9,137 nt of DNA, from NCBI GenBank assembly GCA_038238115.1, contig JBBRYB010000099.1, positions 1-9,137 on the forward strand, in the 5' to 3' direction. Shown here piece after piece: positions 1-5,725 of the stretch. The first letter of the stretch is position 1. Each line of letters opens with the position of its first letter. Position numbers and translations under genes: made by a program. Source of the DNA: JBBRYB01 sp038238115 (GTDB lineage: Bacteria > Actinomycetota > Actinomycetes > Propionibacteriales > Nocardioidaceae). Below the pieces are notes generated by a model. The model worked only from the letters and a program-made list of their open reading frames with translations. It made no database searches and was not told the origin of the DNA.

Positions 1-58
1 CGTCATAGATGCGTTGCCAATCGCCGATGTGCCGGCCGACACAAAGAGAGGTGTCTAG

Positions 59-325
59 ATGCGCAGATTCATTGTTGCCGCGATCACGTCGCTAGCCCTG
101 GCTGCTTTTGCGGCTGCTGGGGCCACAGCGGCTCCTAACCCGAGCGGCACCGGTCAGCCGGGCGCCGAGTGCGGCGAGCCTGGGGCGACGAGCCAGCCCG
201 CCGGGTTTGGCACGACGGGATTCGCAAAAGCCGAAGACCATTACGCCAACATTTCGGGCACGCACAGGGTCTCGCAGTACGACGTCGCCTGCTACCAGGT
301 GACCAGCAAGCACTCCGGCAGCTGA
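59..325 (+). CDS. Small secreted protein of unknown function, 88 aa
   Basis: An 88-residue protein with a typical Sec signal peptide: a basic start (MRRF), a hydrophobic Ala/Leu core to about residue 22, and a likely cut after ATA or ATAA (residues 22-25). The mature part is about 63 residues, rich in Gly, Pro, Ala and Ser. It has only two cysteines (C38 and C78), which could form one disulfide outside the cell. The tail 'VSQYDVACYQ' (71-80) resembles a conserved ending I recall in small hypothetical exported proteins of Solirubrobacterales; that is memory, not a search. The ATG is preceded by GAGAGG (46-51) with a 7-nt spacer, which supports this start. A strong hairpin begins 8 nt after the TGA, so it is probably a single-gene unit. 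It converges with the large minus-strand gene. I can assign no function. Confidence 0.8.
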   Translation: MRRFIVAAITSLALAAFAAAGATAAPNPSGTGQPGAECGEPGATSQPAGFGTTGFAKAEDHYANISGTHRVSQYDVACYQVTSKHSGS

Positions 326-333
326 CCGACCGG

Positions 334-367
334 CGATGGGCCGGGCCCGGCGTGGCTCGGCCCATCG
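334..367 (+). terminator. Strong GC hairpin, probable terminator, possibly bidirectional
   Basis: The arms 334-347 and 354-367 pair over 14 positions with a single G-T wobble around a 6-nt loop. The hairpin starts 8 nt after the stop of the 88-aa gene. No T-run follows on the plus strand, which is common for terminators in high-GC actinobacteria. Because it lies between two convergent genes, it could also stop transcripts of the minus-strand peptidase-like gene, whose stop codon is about 140 nt away. Confidence 0.65.
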
Positions 368-505
368 TGAATCGCCCCGGTCGCCCGATACGGTTGGGTC
401 CGAGCGATGAGGCTCGCTCAAACCACTGCTTGGCCGCTGATCGCCTCTACCAACGTCAACCGACGCGCGTGGAGGTAGGAGGACGCTCTGTCGCGTGCGG
501 GTGGG

Positions 506-3500
506 CTAAGCGCCGCGGTGCTGTTTGCGGCCGATTCGCAGCACATTGCTGACCGCCGAGAGGTTCCCGGCGGCGTCAATCGCCCGGATAGCGACATAGG
601 TGACGCCCGCGCGCGACGCCGGCAGGACCATCGTCTGTCGGGTTCCCGCCTGCGCAGGCGCGGGTGCACCTGCCACCGCGTGCGCCCGCCAAAAGCTCGT
701 CTCGGTGATCGGCGATCGGGCCATGCGAATGTCGTATCGGGCCGCGGTTCCGATCTGGTAGTCGCCGCCCGGTGCGGTCCACGTCAGTGAGAGTCCGGGT
801 CCGCCGCTTCGCCGAAGGTCAGAAATCGCTTCGGGTCGGCGCGTGTCGAGTCCGTAGAGGCCGGTGTTGCGCTCGTCGTGGCGGTAGTGCCACCACGAGT
901 CATTGAGGCGCGTGTCGCCGCGCACGCGCCAGACGAACAGCGAGCCTTCACGGGTGCCGAAGGCGAGGTCCAGCCTTCCGTTCATTTCGGGGTCACCGAC
1001 AACTCCGCTGAATGAAGGCCACTGGCCGGTGTACTTGGGGAACCTGGGCGCCTCGCCGCCGTTGACCGAGAACGCGTGGATCCAGTACGAATCGTTGGAT
1101 TCGATCACTTGACGCGTGCCGTCCCCGCTGAGATCGGCCGCGAGCGGAGCGGTGTAGAACGGGAAGCCGTCCTGGCGGCGCGGGAAGCCGCTGACGATGG
1201 ATCCGTCGCCCACGTTCCATGCCTTCTCGTAGACCTGAGGCAGGGCGGCCTGTCCCGCCGTTCCCAGCGCGCTGGTGATCGAGGTCGCGCCCGTGCTGCT
1301 CTGAAGGAACTGGGGCGTGCCGGTGTTGAGCAGGTCGCCCAGACTGCCTTGTCCGGTCAGCGTGACCGTCAGCGTGTCGCCCGGGCGGTAGGGCGGAAGC
1401 GCCCCGCACTCAGAGCCAGGACAGGCTGGGCTGAGCGTCTGATAGACCGAGCCGTCGCCGTTCAGCGCCTCCACCGTGCCCGTCACCCCGCTGGTCAGGA
1501 TGCGCAGCTTGCCACCGAAGGGGGCGAATACCGGCGCGCTCGTCCCCTCCCCGACGAAGTCAATCGACTGGTCGTAGCACATCGCGAGGGTGGGCACGGC
1601 AGCCGGCCAACTGGGGAGGTAGGGCCCGCCAGCGTGGTTGTTGCCGTCGGGCCAGATGCCGTAAAGCCAGGCCTTGCTTGCGCCGTTGCACTCAAAGCTC
1701 GACACGTAGACCTGCGGTCGGCCGTTGCCGAGCACGTCGGCCACGCCGACCGGGTACATCAGCTTCGAGTCGCGGATGTACCTCTGCGGGTCGACGCCGA
1801 AGCGGGCGAGGTCGGAGGGCCGCAGCTTGATCTCCACCGGCCAGCCGGGCACGGGCTGCCCATCGGGCCGGAACGCGTAGACGAACCCGTCATAGGCAGT
1901 CATGAGAATGTCGAGCCGACCGTTGTCCTCGAGATCGGCGAGTACGGGCGGGGACCAGTTCCCGCGTGATGGCAGACGCCCGTGGGTGGTCGGCGCCTGG
2001 GGAGTCGGCACCGGCAGCGACCAGTAACGAGGATCGGAGTGCCGGGGGAAGCCGTGCAGGCGCCGGCCATGCGCGTCCCACGCGTAGACGTCGGCGTTTG
2101 CGCTCGTGGCAACGATCTCCGAGCGGCCGTCGTGGAAGAGGTCGCCGACCGCGATCCCAGTGAGTGGCTCGTGGACGTCGCGGAAGACGCGATCGCGGTA
2201 GGCGCGCGCTCGGTAGTTCTGCGGATTGAGCGGGTCGATCCGGCGCTCGAGATCGCTCCAGACCGGGAAACCGGGCAACTCGCGTCCGTCGGGCCGCAGC
2301 GCGTGGACCTGCCCGTCGTAGGTGGCGAAGACGAGGTCGAGCCGGTGACGCCCCTCGAGGTCGACCCAGCTGGGGCTCGCGGCCACCTCGCCGCCGACCG
2401 TCTTCGGGAATCCCGGCAGCAGATCGGGGTCGTGACGGACGCCGATCGTGCGACGGTCCTCCGCCTTGAGGCCGTTGCCGTCGCGGACCCGCAGGCGCAG
2501 AGTCACGGTGTACTGCTCGGGGCCATCGGGCTGAAGCGTCGAGCCTGGCGCCTTCTCGTAATACGACGCCGGGATCTGGCGCAGGTCGAACGAGCCCAAC
2601 GACCCCTTGCGGGCGCCGCCGGCGCCGCCGGCGACACGGTGGAAGTCGGTGTCGGACGGGTCCGCTCCGAGCGCCCACTCGAGCGTCCAGCTGACATTGC
2701 CGCCGCTGCGCCAGCGGCTTGGCGCGAGGCTTCCCTTCACGGGGAGCCAGCGCTGACGCACGGGATCGACGTACTGAAACCAGTGCGGGTAGTCGAGCTC
2801 GGCGGTCGGCGGAACGCGACCCGCCATCACCAGCTGCGTGGCCGCGCCGAGGTCGGGGCGGCCGTAGCCGTACTGCGTGGACCAGTTGCTGTGCGTCGCG
2901 TCCGTCGCGCTGCCTGGATTTCCCGGCCACTGGTGAGCAACCCCCGGCGCCTGGACCTGCGGGATCACCGGGCTCGCCGTGTCCATCAGGACCTGTTTGA
3001 CTTCGTTAGGCGTGAGGCGGCCGGGGATGATGTGGCGGTCGCGCGCGTTGAGCGCCGCGGACTGCGTCATCGCCAGCAGCGAGGCCATGAAAGGCGTGGC
3101 GCCGGAGGTCGTGGTTTCCTCGCCCGAGAAGATGTTGTGCGTGCCGTAGCTCGTCACGTTGCTGCGCGCCCGGAAGGTCTGCGTGTTCGGCGGCGACTGA
3201 TCTTCCGCCAGCGAGTTGCCCGGGATCGCGTGATCGAAGAGCATCCCGTCGGTGTGGTCCATCGAGTCGAAGTCGTTGGAGTCCAACGCCAATAGGACCC
3301 CGTGGCTGTCGGCGTAATCGACAGCCCGCTGCGAGAAGCTCGAATAGTTGTATTCGACGACCACCGAGCTGATCGCGGTGGCGCCCAGGTCGGTGGCGTA
3401 GAGGATCGACTCCGCCCATCTATCGGTCCGCCCCACGGCCTCAGCGCCCTGCTTGATCGGGACAACCCGGCACTCCCGGCAGACGCCGACGCCGGCGTAC

Positions 3501-4486
3501 CCGTTGTTCGCCTCACCGCCAACCAGCGAAATCAGCCCCGGGGCATGGCTGTAGTTGGGCTCGTCGGTCTGCGGGTCGTTGGTGTTGCGATCGAAGTTCC
3601 AGCCGCTGATGTCGTTCGGGTAGCCGTTGTGGTCGTTGTCGAATCGACCGCCTGGCGGACACGCCTTGACGATGCCATGGACGATGCGGCAGTGGCCGAA
3701 CACGGCGATCGGGTCCTCGGGCGAGAGGTACGGGGTCTGGCGCCCGGCGACGTCGACCTGGTTGATGTAGGCGTGCCGACCGCCGGTCACGCACCCCCAC
3801 GTAACCCCTTCCTGGTGTTCGACAAATGGCGTGACGCCAGGCGCGCAGGGGGGGTTCACGCGCGGGTCCTGGGCATAGTCGCGGATGTCGAAACGACCAT
3901 CACCATTAGCGTCGTAGCGTTCGGCCGAGCGACCGTCCGCGAACTCCGGGTACGGCAGCTCGTCCTTGTTCAGATAGATGTTGTCGAGGCCGTCTTTGAT
4001 CCCATTGCTCTTGTAGTTCACGCCGCCCTCGATGTAGGCGATGAGCGCATCGTCTCGCCCGACGTTGCCCTGCGCCCAAGCGCCGGTCATGTTCACACCC
4101 GCGGCATGCTGGGGATCGGTCGCTTTCAGGGCCCAGCAGGGCAGCCCGCCGTCGGGATGGGGCTGGTCGGGCACCGAGCCACCGGGCGCGAGGCAAGTGT
4201 TTCCGGACAGGGGACCGAAGAGATCCCACTGCTCGTTGTCCGTGCAGCCGGTCACCGGATCCTGGCTCTCGCAGCCGGCGAAGCCCGGGTCATTGGGCGC
4301 GGTGATCGCGGTAGCCACCCCCGAGGCGGGCGCGGGGTCGCTGGACCCGGCGGCGATAGGCGCGGGCGAAGCGCCGATCGCAGCTACCAGCGCGAGAGCG
4401 GCCACCACGGCCAGTGCCGGACCCCTGCCGGCCCTCGTGAGCGGGCTGCGTAAGCCATGCCTGGGTTGCTCGACCGAAATGACCAA
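506..4486 (-). CDS. Secreted S8 subtilisin-fold protein with FG-GAP-type propeller and Fn3-like domain; catalytic Asp and His apparently replaced
   Basis: 1326 residues. A long basic n-region and a hydrophobic stretch (about 23-46) form a signal peptide. Subtilase landmarks occur in order: the Asp block IAYIEGGVNY (149-158), a DxNxDGxxD calcium-type loop (192-200), the pre-His motif NGYPNDISGWNF (287-298), the His block NYSHAPG (311-317) with EANNGYAGVGV (325-335), the oxyanion Asn block LLALDSN (N404), and the Ser block TTSGATP (S461). At the canonical Asp position there is Glu153, and at the canonical His (first H of HGTHVAG) there is Asn311, so ordinary protease activity is doubtful although Ser461 and Asn404 remain. 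About seven FG-GAP/VCBS-like blades follow (roughly 702-1190, motifs such as DLEDNGRLDI and LPGFP), then an Fn3-like domain (about 1216-1318). There is no LPXTG anchor. The start is TTG, directly after an in-frame TAG, with only a weak purine stretch (AGAAGAGA) in front; no ATG occurs in the first 130 residues. Protein binding or scaffolding is my inference. Confidence 0.85.
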   Translation of the reverse strand: MVISVEQPRHGLRSPLTRAGRGPALAVVAALALVAAIGASPAPIAAGSSDPAPASGVATAITAPNDPGFAGCESQDPVTGCTDNEQWDLFGPLSGNTCLAPGGSVPDQPHPDGGLPCWALKATDPQHAAGVNMTGAWAQGNVGRDDALIAYIEGGVNYKSNGIKDGLDNIYLNKDELPYPEFADGRSAERYDANGDGRFDIRDYAQDPRVNPPCAPGVTPFVEHQEGVTWGCVTGGRHAYINQVDVAGRQTPYLSPEDPIAVFGHCRIVHGIVKACPPGGRFDNDHNGYPNDISGWNFDRNTNDPQTDEPNYSHAPGLISLVGGEANNGYAGVGVCRECRVVPIKQGAEAVGRTDRWAESILYATDLGATAISSVVVEYNYSSFSQRAVDYADSHGVLLALDSNDFDSMDHTDGMLFDHAIPGNSLAEDQSPPNTQTFRARSNVTSYGTHNIFSGEETTTSGATPFMASLLAMTQSAALNARDRHIIPGRLTPNEVKQVLMDTASPVIPQVQAPGVAHQWPGNPGSATDATHSNWSTQYGYGRPDLGAATQLVMAGRVPPTAELDYPHWFQYVDPVRQRWLPVKGSLAPSRWRSGGNVSWTLEWALGADPSDTDFHRVAGGAGGARKGSLGSFDLRQIPASYYEKAPGSTLQPDGPEQYTVTLRLRVRDGNGLKAEDRRTIGVRHDPDLLPGFPKTVGGEVAASPSWVDLEGRHRLDLVFATYDGQVHALRPDGRELPGFPVWSDLERRIDPLNPQNYRARAYRDRVFRDVHEPLTGIAVGDLFHDGRSEIVATSANADVYAWDAHGRRLHGFPRHSDPRYWSLPVPTPQAPTTHGRLPSRGNWSPPVLADLEDNGRLDILMTAYDGFVYAFRPDGQPVPGWPVEIKLRPSDLARFGVDPQRYIRDSKLMYPVGVADVLGNGRPQVYVSSFECNGASKAWLYGIWPDGNNHAGGPYLPSWPAAVPTLAMCYDQSIDFVGEGTSAPVFAPFGGKLRILTSGVTGTVEALNGDGSVYQTLSPACPGSECGALPPYRPGDTLTVTLTGQGSLGDLLNTGTPQFLQSSTGATSITSALGTAGQAALPQVYEKAWNVGDGSIVSGFPRRQDGFPFYTAPLAADLSGDGTRQVIESNDSYWIHAFSVNGGEAPRFPKYTGQWPSFSGVVGDPEMNGRLDLAFGTREGSLFVWRVRGDTRLNDSWWHYRHDERNTGLYGLDTRRPEAISDLRRSGGPGLSLTWTAPGGDYQIGTAARYDIRMARSPITETSFWRAHAVAGAPAPAQAGTRQTMVLPASRAGVTYVAIRAIDAAGNLSAVSNVLRIGRKQHRGA

Positions 4487-4942
4487 TCTCTTCTACACGA
4501 TCTCGCGCTTCTAAGGAGTCCAACTAATGGGGATGGACTTCAGCATCGCGGCGCCATAGCTTCGCGGTTCTGGCGCTTGATCAGTGGTGGCCGGATGAGT
4601 TTCTAGGGGGTCAGAGGCAGGGAGAAAGGTGATCACGATCGCCCTGCGTGCAGCACTAGAACACTTTGGTGGTTTTTGGGCTCGGGCCCACGAACGCGGG
4701 TCCCGGCGCCGCCCAGTGGCGGGCTGCTCGACGAGGCCATCTACACCATCGCCGGCCCAGCGAGCCGGGCTGCGCAACCGCTGCGGCCGGCGCAACGGGC
4801 GCCAGGGGCGCCTCACCCGTCAGCACCAGGGAACCCATCCGCCGTTGGGGTGGCCAGCCGCTGAGCAGCGCAAACCGGCTTAGGACCAAGCGTTGTGGTC
4901 CAGTGGTCGCCGGTTTGAGTCCGGACTCTCACCCCATCAAGT
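4487..4942. other. Gene-free stretch with short hairpins; no supported CDS
   Basis: No open frame here has convincing coding character. A perfect AAGGAG (4513-4518) stands 8 nt before an ATG at 4527, but that frame ends after ten codons (MGMDFSIAAP, stop 4557-4559). A GTG at 4629 follows GGGAGAAAG, but its 84-codon frame is Arg/Pro-rich and resembles no family I know. Two simple hairpins occur: TGGGC/GCCCA at 4677-4690, and a larger imperfect one at 4795-4820 (ACGGG/CCCGT enclosing GGCGCC/GGCGCC). The right part holds the nested inverted-repeat element listed separately. The promoter of the large minus-strand gene should lie in its left end; TTGGAC (minus, 4518-4523) could be a -35, but I see no good -10. 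Confidence 0.5.
4846..4936. repeat. Nested inverted-repeat element, possible structured RNA or recombination site
   Basis: A 91-nt stretch folds as a multi-arm structure by inspection. The outer pair is TGGGGTG (4846-4852) with CACCCCA (4930-4936). Inside are CGCT/AGCG (4859-4862 and 4867-4870); a perfect 9-bp pair CAAACCGGC (4871-4879) with GCCGGTTTG (4909-4917), which encloses GGACCA (4883-4888) with TGGTCC (4896-4901); and the 12-nt palindrome GAGTCCGGACTC (4917-4928). It looks superficially tRNA-like (a TTTGAGT loop between CCGG arms, and a CTTAGGA stretch), but the cloverleaf stems do not pair as a tRNA. It fits no riboswitch that I recognise, and the integron attC core sequences are absent in the right order. 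Confidence 0.45.
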
Positions 4943-5150
4943 TCAGCCCTGGGGACGGGTCTCGAGAGTCGAGATTTTCCATTCCCCGTCCACCTTGACG
5001 AGGTCGATCGTCTCCTTGCGGGCCACCTGGCGAGCCAGGTGTCCTTGCTGAGCTGCGCAGCGTCTGCAGCGTCGCCGTGGGGCGGCGGCGGCACCCGCGG
5101 CGTGATATCGCCGCCCGCCACCGGCCCCTGGCTGCGGGTCGGCCTCATCG
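4943..5150 (-). pseudogene. Frameshifted C-terminal remnant of an NTF2/lipoprotein-like protein
   Basis: The minus strand encodes an ending of the type ETIDLVKVDGEWKIS, followed by TLETRPQG and TGA (4943-4945). This 'VKVDGEWKI' strand is typical of the C-terminus of small exported NTF2-like or DUF4878-like proteins of actinobacteria. Upstream of about 5020 that frame turns Arg/Cys-rich, while the neighbouring frame continues sensibly (HGDAADAAQLSKDTWLA). A loss of about one base near 5025 would rejoin them as a single segment ending LARQVARKETIDLV. I find no signal peptide, start codon or N-terminal half before the TGA at 5241-5243, so it is both truncated and frameshifted. The upstream limit is approximate. 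The family call rests on a short segment. Confidence 0.5.
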
Positions 5151-5240
5151 TGCGTGGTGCTACCGGTGGCCGCCACGCTTACCGCCGCGTCAAGGGCGCT
5201 GGCGGGCGGAGACCGAGTTTTGGCTACGGGCCTGGCCGCG

Positions 5241-5567
5241 TCAGCCTAGGCGTTTGATCAGCTTGATCTTCTTGGTCAAGGACTTCGGCGTACCGCCACT
5301 GGGTATGAAAGTGAACTTCGCCTTCACCTTCACCTTGCCGGTTCTGTTGAGCTTCCTCTTCGCCTTGCCCTTGGCCTTGATCTTCAGCTTCACCGTGCCA
5401 GGACCGCTGACCGTCTTGGCGAGCCTCGGAGACGAACGTCCCGCCAGCGGCCTCTGGCTGACGATTCCCTTGCCGGTCAACGTCAGCGTGCCGGAGCTGG
5501 CAACGATCACTGATTGGGTCGCCGTTTCCGCCTCAACCGGCACGTCGTCCACATCCTCGACACCCCG
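5241..5567 (-). pseudogene. C-terminal Lys-rich beta domain of a truncated surface or secreted protein
   Basis: About 108 codons remain, ending KKIKLIKRLG then TGA (5241-5243). The segment reads as a beta-rich domain: SGTLTLTGKGIVSQ, LAKTVSGPGTVKLKI, then the very basic KAKGKAKRKLNRTGKVKVKA and a final strand with PSGGTPKSLTKK. I recall this C-terminal domain from many secreted multi-domain proteins of Solirubrobacterales, where it is repeated or follows Ig-like repeats; it does not normally stand alone. A GTG at 5550-5552 could start a 103-aa product, but it has no ribosome site and no signal peptide, and the coding sense continues past it (GVEDVDDV) to an in-frame TAG at 5568-5570. I therefore read it as the 3' end of a larger gene whose 5' part was lost at about 5553-5567. 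A short expressed fragment cannot be excluded. Confidence 0.6.
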
Positions 5568-5715
5568 CTACTGCTTCATCTCGTGGAGCGGCAGCGACCG
5601 CATCTCGGCGATCTCCTACAAGAGCCGTGAGGAGGTCGCCCAGGTCCCGGTCGGGGACCACCCGCAGCGGATGCGGATCGGCGTGGTCCCGAGGACCTGG
5701 CTGCCCAGGAATTGA
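5563..5715 (+). pseudogene. C-terminal blade of a truncated YVTN/YncE-like beta-propeller protein
   Basis: The plus-strand frame ending at TGA 5713-5715 has strong coding character over its last 48 codons: all but two codons (CGT and AAT) end in G or C, while second positions are mixed. The peptide includes YCFISWSGSDRISAISY, EEVAQVPVGDHPQRMRIG and a terminal VVPRTWLPRN. This is the pattern of the last YVTN-type blade ('...ISVIDY...EVARVPVGDHPQRMR...') of secreted actinobacterial propeller proteins related to YncE. No plausible start or upstream blades exist: upstream of about 5563 the same frame runs antisense through the neighbouring minus-strand remnant. So only the 3' end survives. It faces away from the other remnant and converges with the hydrolase gene, whose stop is 10 nt beyond its own. 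Confidence 0.6.
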
Positions 5716-5725
5716 GCTGCCAGGC

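Noticed and set aside
1076..3295. Long open frames on the plus strand opposite the large peptidase-like gene
   Set aside because: They are antisense shadows of a GC-rich gene: Arg/Ala/Val-rich, with no family motifs and no ribosome sites, while the minus frame shows clear domains.
4677..4690. Hairpin TGGGC/GCCCA next to five T residues, as a terminator
   Set aside because: The T-run lies before the hairpin on the plus strand and becomes A-run after it on the minus strand, the wrong side for an intrinsic terminator in either direction.
4846..4936. A tRNA gene (Leu-like CTTAGGA loop and TTTGAGT T-like loop)
   Set aside because: The anticodon stem around CTTAGGA pairs over only two positions, the D arm lacks the conserved GG/A features, and the T-like loop is better explained as part of the 9-bp inverted repeat.
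5077..5562. N-terminal 160 residues of a 212-aa plus-strand frame, including a hydrophobic stretch that looks like a membrane segment
   Set aside because: It is antisense to the Lys-rich minus-strand domain; Lys codons read backwards give Leu/Phe runs. Only the part after about 5563 has its own coding character.
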